Assembly (NCBI GenBank): GCA_005883775.1 | Contig: VBEU01000162.1 | Coordinates: 1-44,067, forward strand | Direction of reading: 5' to 3' | DNA: 44,067 nt | DNA from: Chloroflexota bacterium | GTDB lineage: Bacteria; Chloroflexota; Limnocylindria; P2-11E | Part shown: positions 32,135 to 40,471 of the stretch, one piece after another | How the letters are laid out: the number at the start of each line of letters is the position of its first letter | Numbering within the stretch: the first letter of the stretch is position 1 | The notes under the pieces: generated by a model | The model's input: the letters and a program-made list of their open reading frames with translations, nothing else | Databases searched by the model: none | What the model was told of the DNA's origin: nothing | Made by a program: the position numbers and the translations under genes

Positions 32135-33664
32135 CTGGCCACCTCGACACTCAATCCGCTCCGCGAAGGGCTGCGGCTCTCACGCATCCCCGAACCTTCG
32201 ACGATCGTGATCTTCGGCGGCTCCGGCGATCTCGCCCAGCGCAAGCTTATCCCGGCGCTGTACAACCTCGCGCTGCAGCGGCTGCTCCCCGCGACGTTCT
32301 CCATCGTGGGCACGGCACGCAAGCCCCTGAGCCACGAGGAGTACCGCGAGGAGCTGCACAAAGCCGTGGCGCAATACAGCCGGACGAGGCCCTTGAACGA
32401 GGAGGTCTGGCGGAGCTTCGCCGAACACCTGCATTTCGTCACGACCTCGGACGATGCCGGCTATGAAGAGCTTCGACGCACGCTCGAGCAGCTCGACTTC
32501 GCGCTTGGCACGCACGCCAACCGGCTCTTCTATCTCGCGACACCACCGCCCGCGTACAAGGCGATCGTCGAAGCGATCGGCGAGCACCGCCTCCGTGGAG
32601 ACACCGGCTGGGCGCGCATCGTCGTCGAGAAGCCGTTCGGACACGACCGCGCGTCCGCCCTCGAGCTCAACGAGATCGTGCATACCGTCTTCCGCGAGGA
32701 CGAGGTCTTCCGCATCGATCACTACCTCGGCAAGGAGACCGTTCAGAACATCCTGGTGATGCGTTTCTCGAACGGGATCTTTGAGCCGATCTGGAACCGG
32801 CAGTACGTTGACCACGTCCAGATCACGGTCGCGGAGACGATCGGCGTCGGGGAGCGGGCGGGTTACTACGAGCAGGCCGGTGCGATGCGCGACATCGTCC
32901 AGAACCACCTGCTTCAGCTCCTCGCGCTCGTCTCGATGGAGCCGCCGGCCGCGTTCGACGACAAGGCCGTCCGCGACGAGAAGGTCAAGGTGATGCGCGC
33001 GCTGCGGCGGATCGCGGGCGAGGATCTGTCGATGAACGCCGTGCGCGGGCAATACACGCGCGGCTTCATCGAGGGCACGCCCGTCCCGGGATACCGCGAG
33101 GAGCCTGGCGTGGCAGCCGATTCGCGCACCGATACCTACGTGGCGCTCAAGCTCTGGGTCGACAACTGGCGCTGGGAAGGCATCCCGTTCTACGTCCGCA
33201 CCGGGAAGCGACTTCCGAAACAGTCGACCGAGATCGCGATCCAGTTCCGCGCCGCGCCGCACCAGCTCTTCTCCCGCGATGCTCTCGCGGGCCTCGAACC
33301 GAACGCGCTCGTGTTGCGTATCCAGCCGGACGAAGGCATCTCGCTGCGGTTCGGCGCGAAGGTCCCGGTGCAGGGGATCCGCATCCGCGCGGTGAACATG
33401 GACTTCGACTACGGCGCCTCCTTCATGGTCGACGCTCCGGACGCGTACGAGACGCTCATCCTCGACGCGCTCCGCGGCGACGCAACGCTCTTCACGCGAC
33501 ACGACGAGGTTGACCAGCAATGGGCGTTCGTTGACCCCATCATCAAGGGCTGGGCATCGAGCGACTCGGCCGAGGGGCCGGCCCTTTACGAAGCCGGGAC
33601 GTGGGGACCCACCGAGGCGGACGCTCTCATCGAGCGGGATGGACGAAAATGGCGGAAGGCGTAG
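32135..33664 (+). CDS. zwf: Glucose-6-phosphate dehydrogenase (probable CTG start)
   Basis: First enzyme of the oxidative pentose phosphate pathway, about 509 residues. The family N terminus (NPLREGLRLSRIPEP, IVIFGGSGDLAQRKLIPALY) begins well upstream of the first in-frame GTG (32207), which would remove the nucleotide-binding strand. No ATG, GTG or TTG exists between the gnd stop and that strand; CTG 32135, 9 bases after AAGGA (32121-32125), is the best start, ATA 32126 a weak alternative. Active-site box RIDHYLGKETVQN and the substrate loop VVEKPFGHD are intact. Coupled to opcA by a 16-base overlap. Confidence 0.92.
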   Translation: MATSTLNPLREGLRLSRIPEPSTIVIFGGSGDLAQRKLIPALYNLALQRLLPATFSIVGTARKPLSHEEYREELHKAVAQYSRTRPLNEEVWRSFAEHLHFVTTSDDAGYEELRRTLEQLDFALGTHANRLFYLATPPPAYKAIVEAIGEHRLRGDTGWARIVVEKPFGHDRASALELNEIVHTVFREDEVFRIDHYLGKETVQNILVMRFSNGIFEPIWNRQYVDHVQITVAETIGVGERAGYYEQAGAMRDIVQNHLLQLLALVSMEPPAAFDDKAVRDEKVKVMRALRRIAGEDLSMNAVRGQYTRGFIEGTPVPGYREEPGVAADSRTDTYVALKLWVDNWRWEGIPFYVRTGKRLPKQSTEIAIQFRAAPHQLFSRDALAGLEPNALVLRIQPDEGISLRFGAKVPVQGIRIRAVNMDFDYGASFMVDAPDAYETLILDALRGDATLFTRHDEVDQQWAFVDPIIKGWASSDSAEGPALYEAGTWGPTEADALIERDGRKWRKA

Positions 33665-34803
33665 TGATCGACACGACGTTCTGGGGAACGCGCCAGAGTG
33701 GCGTCGCGGCGCTCGAGCGCGAGCTCACGCGGCTCCGCCGGGCGCAGAGCGCGCATGCGCGCGAGCTCGGGCGACCGATCGCGCGCGCGTCGGTTCTGAA
33801 TCTCATCGTGTACGCCGACCGCGAGGAGCACGCACGCCGCGCCGCACGGAGCATCGCCGACCTCGCGCTCCGTCATCCGTCGCGCGCGATCGTCGTGCTC
33901 GCGGACCGCGGTGCACGAGACGGCACCCAGAAGCGCATCGAGATGCACTGCCGGCTCCCGATCGCGGACGGCGCGCGGCTCGTCTGCTACGAACAGATCC
34001 TCGTCCGCGCGAGGGGGGACGCCGACGATCGCCTGGCCTCCGCGGTGATCCCGCTTCTCGTTCCCGATCTCCCGGTCTTCCTCTGGTGGACTGGGACGCC
34101 GCCGCTCGGCTCGCGCTCGTTCGGAGATCTGCTGCGGCTCACGGACCGCCTCGTGGTCGACTCCGCGGACTTCGCTCGTCCCGAAGTGACGTTGCCGGTC
34201 ATCGCGCGCATCTCGGATGAGGCCCGCGGGCGCTTCGGACTGACGGACCTCAATTGGACGCGGCTCACACCGTGGCGCGAGATCGCGACAGCGTTCTTCG
34301 ACGTTCCCGCCTGGCGGCTCTTTCTGGACGGTGTCACCGGCGTCAGTGTCGGTTTTGCCGTGGACATGGACGGTCGTGACATACATCCTTCGCAGGCGTT
34401 GCTCTTCGTGGGATGGCTGGCGTCGCGTCTCGGCTGGCGACCGCTCGAGGCGCTCGCGCCGTCGGAGGCCGGCGGACTCCTGTTCGCGATCGCGCGTCCC
34501 GATGGTGCGCGGATCATGGTGCGCGTGCGTCCGCGATTCGAGCGCGGGCTCGACGAGGGAGATGTCTCAGGTATACGCATCAAGGCGACCGCCGCGCGAC
34601 AGCTCGCCGAATTCGCCGTGAAGCGCCAGCCCGATCCGCGACATCAGACCGCCACCGTCCTGCTGGACGGCGAGCGGCGGTGGGAGCGCACCATGCCGCT
34701 TCCATCGCCGGCCATCGTCGAGCTCATCGGCGAGGAGCTCTCGATCCTCGGAAGCGACCGTACGTATGAGGCGGCACTCGGCGCCCTCGTCGAGCTCGCC
34801 TAG
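33649..34803 (+). CDS. opcA: Glucose-6-phosphate dehydrogenase assembly protein OpcA
   Basis: A 384-residue protein needed for oligomerisation or redox control of G6PDH in cyanobacteria and common beside zwf in actinobacteria. Recognised by VLNLIVYADREEHA, HCRLPIADG-type EMHCRLPIADGARLV, LVPDLPVFLWWTGTPP, DRLVVDSADF and DLNWTRLTPWREIATAFFD. ATG 33649 lies inside the zwf 3' end. An in-frame GTG further up (33601) precedes no family sequence. Confidence 0.92.
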   Translation: MAEGVVIDTTFWGTRQSGVAALERELTRLRRAQSAHARELGRPIARASVLNLIVYADREEHARRAARSIADLALRHPSRAIVVLADRGARDGTQKRIEMHCRLPIADGARLVCYEQILVRARGDADDRLASAVIPLLVPDLPVFLWWTGTPPLGSRSFGDLLRLTDRLVVDSADFARPEVTLPVIARISDEARGRFGLTDLNWTRLTPWREIATAFFDVPAWRLFLDGVTGVSVGFAVDMDGRDIHPSQALLFVGWLASRLGWRPLEALAPSEAGGLLFAIARPDGARIMVRVRPRFERGLDEGDVSGIRIKATAARQLAEFAVKRQPDPRHQTATVLLDGERRWERTMPLPSPAIVELIGEELSILGSDRTYEAALGALVELA

Positions 34804-34837
34804 TGGGTTAGCACACAAGTTGCGGACAGGCGATGAG

Positions 34838-36091
34838 ATGGCCAGCGAAAAGAGCGCCGACCTTCGTGCGCCCGCCGCGGCGCGACTGCTCGCCAAGCGC
34901 TATCGACTCATCGAGAGGATCGACGAGGGCGGCGCAGGCGAGGTGTGGCGGGCGCGCGACGAGAAGCTGGATCGCGATGTCGCGATAAAGCTCCTCGGGC
35001 CCGACGCGGACGATGCCTTCCGCGCGCGTTTCGCCGATGAGGCGCGCCGCGCGGCGGCGGTCGTCCATCCGAACGTCGTCATGGTGTTCGACGAAGGCCG
35101 CGACGGCGCGGACGCGTTCATGGTCATGGAGCTCGTGCCGGGCAAGACCCTTCGCGAGATCGTCGCCGAGCGCGGACCATTGCCCGCGCACGAGGTGGCT
35201 CGCCTCATCAGGCAGGTCGCCGCGGCCCTTGACGCGGCGCACGCGGCGGGCGTGATCCACTGCGACGTGAAGCCCGCGAACGTCATCGTCGATCGCGAGG
35301 GCGCCGCAAAGCTCACCGACTTCGGGATCGCGCGCGCCGCGCGCGATCGCGACGAGCAGGAGCTGCTGGGCACCGCGCGGTATATCGCGCCGGAGCGCGT
35401 CGAGGGTGGACCGGTCACCGCGCGGACCGACGTGTACGGCCTCGGTCTCGTCGCGTACGAGCTCCTCACCGGAAGACCGGCGTTCGATGGCGCGACGAGC
35501 GAGGAGCTCGTACGAGAGCGGCTGGTCGGGTCCCCACCGTCGCTTCGGCTCGCGCGCGTCGGTATCGACGACAGGCTCGATGCCATCGTCGGACGCGCGC
35601 TCGCGACGCTGCCGGACCGCCGCTACGCGAGCGCGGGCGCGTTCGCGCGCGCGTTCTCGGATGTTGCCGACCGCGACACCGATCCCACCTCGTCGCTCAA
35701 GCCAAGCGGCGCGACGCGGAGCACCCGCGGTTGGATGTTCCCGCGCTTTGACAGCAGCGTTGCGATCCTCGCGGTCCTCGCCATCCTCTTCGCGCTGTTC
35801 CTGTTCTTCTCGTCGTTCCCGCGGGGCACGCAGCCGAGCGGTCCCGCTTCGGCGGCACCGAGCGCTGCTGGAGCACAGACCCCGAACGTCGTCGGCAAGA
35901 GGCTCGGCGATGCGGTCGGCATTTTGCAAGCGGCCGGGTTCGCGCGGGTCGCGTGGGACGTCGGCCAGGGGCCCGGCGCGGCCTGCGCCGTGATCCGGCA
36001 AGACCCCGCGGCCAACACCGCGATCGCTCGCGGCGCGACGGCGACGCTCTTTTACGTGGCGGGGAAGGACTGCACGAAGAAGGGAGACTAG
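34838..36091 (+). CDS. Transmembrane Ser/Thr protein kinase (PknB-like) with one PASTA domain
   Basis: A 417-residue kinase. Cytoplasmic kinase domain (about 21-275): glycine loop IDEGGAGEV, catalytic Lys51 in VAIKLL, catalytic loop HCDVKPANV (141-149; Cys replaces the usual Arg of HRD), DFG 161-163, APE. One membrane helix (about 307-327, VAILAVLAILFALFLFFSSF), a Ser/Ala/Pro linker and a single PASTA repeat (about 349-413) starting PNVVGKRLGDAV, which in PknB-type kinases senses cell-wall fragments. ATG 34838 is chosen over an upstream in-frame start inside opcA. Next to a PP2C phosphatase, the usual pair. Confidence 0.92.
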   Translation: MASEKSADLRAPAAARLLAKRYRLIERIDEGGAGEVWRARDEKLDRDVAIKLLGPDADDAFRARFADEARRAAAVVHPNVVMVFDEGRDGADAFMVMELVPGKTLREIVAERGPLPAHEVARLIRQVAAALDAAHAAGVIHCDVKPANVIVDREGAAKLTDFGIARAARDRDEQELLGTARYIAPERVEGGPVTARTDVYGLGLVAYELLTGRPAFDGATSEELVRERLVGSPPSLRLARVGIDDRLDAIVGRALATLPDRRYASAGAFARAFSDVADRDTDPTSSLKPSGATRSTRGWMFPRFDSSVAILAVLAILFALFLFFSSFPRGTQPSGPASAAPSAAGAQTPNVVGKRLGDAVGILQAAGFARVAWDVGQGPGAACAVIRQDPAANTAIARGATATLFYVAGKDCTKKGD

Positions 36092-36093
36092 GG

Positions 36094-36891
36094 CTGGGAG
36101 CGCAGACGGCGGCACGTACCGACACGGGTCGCGTTCGCGAGAACAACGAAGACCGCTATCTCGTCCGCGAGGGAGGCAAGACGACGCTCCTCGCGGTGGC
36201 CGACGGCGTGGGCGGCGAGGCCGGCGGAGAGATGGCCAGCGCTGCGGCGATCGACGCTCTCGCGGAGAGCTTTTTCGGCGCACAAGCGGGCTCGATGGCA
36301 CCGGCGGAGGCGCTCGCAGCCGCGATCCGTGGCGCGAACGACGCCGTCCTCGGGGCCGCCGGCAAGAGCGGCCAGCCGGGCGCGGCATCGACGTTGGTGG
36401 CGGCGGCGATCGACGGGAGCTCTGCGGTGATCGGAAACCTCGGCGATAGCCGCGCCTATCTGCTACGCGGGGGCGATATCCGCCTCGTCACCTCCGATCA
36501 CGCCGGCGAGTTGCAGAGCTCGATCACGAGATTCGTCGGGGATCCGCGCGGCGTGCAGCCCGACGTGTTCCTCGAGGCACTCCGGCCCGGCGACCGGCTC
36601 CTGCTCTGCTCCGACGGGCTCACGCGACACGTCCCCGACGGGGAGATCGCATCGACCGTGCGACGCGCGGACCTCGATCGCGCGGCGACCGCGCTCATCG
36701 ATCTCGCGAAATCGCGTGGCGGCGAGGACAACATCACCGTGGTGCTCTACGCGGCGCGCCGCGCGTTCGGTCTCGCGGACCTGCGGCACGACCTCGTGAA
36801 CCTCATCCTCGCGCTCCTGGTCGCGGTCGTCGTGATCGGAGCCGTCGCCGCCCTCGTCTTCGCTAACGGCGTGTACCCGATCGCACGGTAG
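36094..36891 (+). CDS. PP2C-type Ser/Thr phosphatase with C-terminal membrane helix (probable CTG start)
   Basis: About 265 residues. Metal-binding and fold motifs: RENNEDRYLV, VADGVGGEAGGE, AASTLVAAAIDGSSAVIGNLGDSRAYLLR, LLLCSDGLTRHV and GGEDNITVVL. A C-terminal helix (LVNLILALLVAVVVIGAVAALVF) anchors it. The family start lies right after the kinase stop, where no ATG/GTG/TTG exists; CTG 36094 follows AGGGAG by 7 bases and is the best candidate. It would reverse phosphorylation by the adjacent kinase. The 3' end overlaps the convergent PMT gene by 29 bases. Confidence 0.9.
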   Translation: MGAQTAARTDTGRVRENNEDRYLVREGGKTTLLAVADGVGGEAGGEMASAAAIDALAESFFGAQAGSMAPAEALAAAIRGANDAVLGAAGKSGQPGAASTLVAAAIDGSSAVIGNLGDSRAYLLRGGDIRLVTSDHAGELQSSITRFVGDPRGVQPDVFLEALRPGDRLLLCSDGLTRHVPDGEIASTVRRADLDRAATALIDLAKSRGGEDNITVVLYAARRAFGLADLRHDLVNLILALLVAVVVIGAVAALVFANGVYPIAR

Positions 36892-39800
36892 CGAGCAGCC
36901 GGGTGAAACCCGGCGAGCTGCTCCACGAAATGAGCGCCGCGACGGTGAGGGCGACCGCGAAGGCCAGAGCGAGACGGCCGAAGAGCGCCGTCGCCGAGAA
37001 CGATGAGCCGATCGTCGGACTGCAAACGAACGTGGGATAGAAGGTGCACTCGTATGCCCAGGTCGGAAGGATGAAGAACATGCCCGCCTGCGCTCCCGGA
37101 AATGGCTGAGCCGAGATGAACGGGTAGAAGTACGCGAACGCCGCCGCAGCGAGCCCGAGGTAACCCACCACCAGACGGGCTCGGCCCGTCTCCCAGAGGT
37201 ATGCGAGCCCCGCAGCAAGCGCCAGCAGATAGAACGGCAGCACCGTGAAGAAGTGGTAGAAGAAGAGCACGCGTCCGATCGGGATCCAGGCGACGTACTG
37301 CACCAGGCCGGCCAGGACCACGAAGGCAAGCGCCACCGAGCGCGCGAGGACCGCGGCGACCACGCACCAGCCGAATGCGACAAGGCCGGCCCAGAAGAGC
37401 ACGACGTTGCCGGCGTCGTAGATGTAGGCGTTGTCGCCGCCGGTCGACGCACCGAAGTACCAGTAGACGGGCTTCAGGACCAACGGCCAGCTCCACCACG
37501 GCGACCCGGCGGGATGCGGCGCGGTCAGGCCCGAGTGGTACCAGTACATCTGCTGCGTCAACTCGACGAGGCTCCAGCCGTACGGGATCGTCGGGCCGCC
37601 GAACCAGCGCACGTAGCTCGCGAGGTAGATCCCGGCGGGGATGGCGGCGAACGCGATGAAAAGCATGACGGCGTTGAGGCCGCGGCGCGCGAAGAGGTCG
37701 AGCGGCCCGCCGGTCCCGGGGCGCCCGCGCTCGTAGGCACGCGCGGTCACTGCGATCGACGCGACGAGCAAGCCGACCAGGGTGTAGGCGCCCGCCCATT
37801 TCGCCGCGAGCGCGAGCCCGAAAAGCACGCCGGCGATGAGCACGTCGAGCGTGGCCCACCGTCGCGGTCGGTGTGCCGCGACCACGAAATACCAGCCCGC
37901 GACGATGAGGGTGGCAACGTAGATGTCGTTCATCCCGATCCGCGCCTGGGCGAACATCGACCCGTCGATGAGCACCGCGAGGCCGACGAGCGCCGGGAGG
38001 ACCGTCGAAGCGAAGAGCCGCCGCGCGAGGAGCACAAGGAGGAACGCCAGGACCGCGGCGAAGAGGACACCGGGGAGCCGCCAGGCGAGCGCGTGACGAC
38101 CGGTCTCGATGAGATCGGCACCCGTGGCGCCGGCGACGACGAGCTTGTCGCCTTCTCCGTCGACCCCAAGAAAAGATCCCGTGACGGGAATCGACGCGTA
38201 GGGGGACGACCCGTGGGTCTCGACCACCACGACGCGGCCTTCGTCGAGCGCGTAAAGGAAATCGGTGCGCGGTACGACGGCGAGCGCGGTGGCGGCGGTC
38301 GAGAACGTGCCGGTGCGCGCGTTCGCGAGTGAGACTGCGTCGTGCGATCCGGTCTCGAGCTCGAACACGTCGAGCATCGGCGCGTCGGCCCGCGCGACGA
38401 AGATACGGTTGGGGCCTTGCGCGTAGGCGATGGCGGTCCCGGGCCGGCCGCCGGTGAGCGCACGCGTTTCTTGCGCCGTGTCCGATGAGATGACGTGCAC
38501 GGTGCCCTGCGGGTCGAGGACGTAGAGCTCGCTCCCGTCCGTCTTCGTCGTGACCGCGACCGTGGGGACGGGGATGACGGTCGGTGTTGCGTCGACGGTC
38601 GCGTAGATCGCGAGCGAGCTCGGACCGCCGACGACGACACGATCGCCCGCGAGCGAAAGCGAGCGCGCGCCGGCGAAGGGCAGCTGGATCTTCTGGAGCT
38701 GGGTGTTGCTCGGCACGTCCGCGAGTGGGATGACGACGAGCGCGTCGCTCGTCATCGCGATGATCCGGTCACCCTGGATCGCGAGCGCCTTGGCGTCGAC
38801 GCCCAGTGCGCGGCTCGCCGCGGCCCCACCGCGCGGTTGCACGACGACCTCAGAACCATCGGCGATCGAGACACGGGTGCCGTCATTTCCGACGACGAAG
38901 GCGCTCGGTTGGCCCTGCGGCTGCCTCGTCTCGTGGCCGACCACGCGATCGTCCCCGAAGGCGAGGATGCCGAGCGCCATGATCTCCTTCGCGAGGTGCG
39001 GGTGGGTCCACTCGTACGGCTCGCGCTCGGCAAGGAGCTCGAAGGCGGTACGCGCGTGGTAGACCTCATCGAAGTACATCTCGCGGGGCCAGTCGAGGCG
39101 GTATCCGCGGGTCGCGAGCACGGCGAGCGCGACGAGCGTTGCGACGGCCACGTCGCGCCGGGTCGGCAGGCGGCCCGGGCTGAGCCCCGCTGGCAGAACC
39201 CACCGTCGTTCACCTGGCGTGGGTACGCCGCGGCCGCCCCAGACATAGTCGCTCTCGAGGCGCGCGTCGCCACGCACGAGACGCCAGACCAGGTACGCGG
39301 CGACGCCCATCATCACGAGCGCGATCCCGATTTGACCGGGACGGCTGAAGATGGTCGCTTCGATGATCTGCGGAACGCGCAGATCCACGTACTGCTCGTA
39401 CCGCGTGAACGCGTAGTAGAGCGACAACGCGAAGGTGAGCGCGAGCACCACGTAGGGCACCAACACGCGCGTGCGCGCGACGGCGAGCGGGAGCGCGAGC
39501 GCGAAGACCGGGAAGAGGTAGCGCTCGTGCGCGCGTGTCGGGAGGAAGTAGAACGCGAGGCCGGCGAGCACGGCACACGCCAGAAGCGTTGCCGTGTCCC
39601 GCCGCCACCAGAGGGGGATCGCCGACGCGATCAGTCCGATCACGAGCAGGACTCCGCCCCAGAACACGAGATCCGTGTCCGATTTCCAGAAGTCGAAGAA
39701 GACCGACCACAGGTTGAACGCGTAGAGCGACGTGTAGGGGTAGGTCTCCGACGCGCTGCGGACCAGCTGAACGAGCTCGGCCACGATGCGCGTGGGGTCG

Positions 39801-40471
39801 AGGCCCCAGAACGGGACCGAGAGCACGTAGGCGGTCCCGGCGGCGGCGCCGAGCGTCGCTCCGAGGGGGCGCCACCGCGCTTCGCGAACGAACTCGAATG
39901 CCGCTGCCGCGACGATCACGAGGAGCCCGATGCCGAACTGGGGCTTCACAAGCGCGGCAAGGGTCCCGAGGGCGCCGGCGAGCCACCATCGCCGCGACCC
40001 GGCGGCGACGATGGAGCCGAAGAGCGGTAGGGTCCCCACCGCATCGACCTGGCCCCAGTACGGTCCCGCGAAGATCGCACCCGGCTGGAGTGACCAGATC
40101 GCAGCGGCGGCGATCGCGGAGGTGCGCCCGGCCGTGCGCCAGAGCACGCGCGCGGCTAGGACAGCGATCCCGATGTCGGCGGGGATGCTGATCGCTTTGA
40201 CCGCAAGCCGAAGGAGCTCGCCGTCGAAGAGCGCACCGAGGAGCCACAACACGTACAGGAAGGCGGGCGGGTAATCGCTGAAATAGCCGGGCTCGTAGAA
40301 GCGACCGGGACCGATCTCCGCGAGCCGCTCGGCCCACGCTTCGAACGTGCCCACGTCGGTCGGGAAACCCTGGGCGCGCACCGCGAGAAGGCGGATCACG
40401 ACACCTAGGGCGATGGCCCCCGCCACAACGAGCTGCGCGCGGCGCTCGCCGCGCCCCTGGTCGTCGTTCAT
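36863..40471 (-). CDS. Fused membrane glycosyltransferase: GT-C (DUF2029/GT87-like) half plus PMT-type half with inserted propeller
   Basis: 1202 residues. Residues about 1-400 form a multi-span GT-C module (VRAQGFPTDVGTFEAWAERL, YFSDYPPAFLYVLW, GPYWGQVDAVGTLP, FYFLPTRAHERYLFP). Residues about 440-1170 form a protein O-mannosyltransferase-like module: DWPREMYFDEVYHARTAFE (acidic pair near 468), HPHLAKEIMALGILAFG, and later IDGSMFAQARIGMNDIYV. Between HPHLAKE.. and LAWRLPGVLFAAV, residues about 512-793 (bases 38093-38938) are non-membrane, with propeller-like strands (RIFVARADAPMLDVFE, DFLYALDEGRVVVVE, GDKLVVAGATG). In PMTs this loop faces outside. It is coupled by ATGA to the upstream GT-C gene. 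Probable lipid-linked mannosyl transfer at the cell surface; acceptor unknown. Confidence 0.82.
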   Translation of the reverse strand: MNDDQGRGERRAQLVVAGAIALGVVIRLLAVRAQGFPTDVGTFEAWAERLAEIGPGRFYEPGYFSDYPPAFLYVLWLLGALFDGELLRLAVKAISIPADIGIAVLAARVLWRTAGRTSAIAAAAIWSLQPGAIFAGPYWGQVDAVGTLPLFGSIVAAGSRRWWLAGALGTLAALVKPQFGIGLLVIVAAAAFEFVREARWRPLGATLGAAAGTAYVLSVPFWGLDPTRIVAELVQLVRSASETYPYTSLYAFNLWSVFFDFWKSDTDLVFWGGVLLVIGLIASAIPLWWRRDTATLLACAVLAGLAFYFLPTRAHERYLFPVFALALPLAVARTRVLVPYVVLALTFALSLYYAFTRYEQYVDLRVPQIIEATIFSRPGQIGIALVMMGVAAYLVWRLVRGDARLESDYVWGGRGVPTPGERRWVLPAGLSPGRLPTRRDVAVATLVALAVLATRGYRLDWPREMYFDEVYHARTAFELLAEREPYEWTHPHLAKEIMALGILAFGDDRVVGHETRQPQGQPSAFVVGNDGTRVSIADGSEVVVQPRGGAAASRALGVDAKALAIQGDRIIAMTSDALVVIPLADVPSNTQLQKIQLPFAGARSLSLAGDRVVVGGPSSLAIYATVDATPTVIPVPTVAVTTKTDGSELYVLDPQGTVHVISSDTAQETRALTGGRPGTAIAYAQGPNRIFVARADAPMLDVFELETGSHDAVSLANARTGTFSTAATALAVVPRTDFLYALDEGRVVVVETHGSSPYASIPVTGSFLGVDGEGDKLVVAGATGADLIETGRHALAWRLPGVLFAAVLAFLLVLLARRLFASTVLPALVGLAVLIDGSMFAQARIGMNDIYVATLIVAGWYFVVAAHRPRRWATLDVLIAGVLFGLALAAKWAGAYTLVGLLVASIAVTARAYERGRPGTGGPLDLFARRGLNAVMLFIAFAAIPAGIYLASYVRWFGGPTIPYGWSLVELTQQMYWYHSGLTAPHPAGSPWWSWPLVLKPVYWYFGASTGGDNAYIYDAGNVVLFWAGLVAFGWCVVAAVLARSVALAFVVLAGLVQYVAWIPIGRVLFFYHFFTVLPFYLLALAAGLAYLWETGRARLVVGYLGLAAAAFAYFYPFISAQPFPGAQAGMFFILPTWAYECTFYPTFVCSPTIGSSFSATALFGRLALAFAVALTVAALISWSSSPGFTRLLATVRSGTRR

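Noticed and set aside
30531..32150. A 539-codon minus-strand frame across gnd
   Set aside because: Only the part downstream of about 31175 has membrane-protein character; the upstream part is antisense to gnd.
38495..40030. A 511-codon open frame antisense to the fused glycosyltransferase
   Set aside because: Same GC-driven shadow effect; no start signal and no recognisable motifs, while the opposite strand has clear membrane and PMT motifs.
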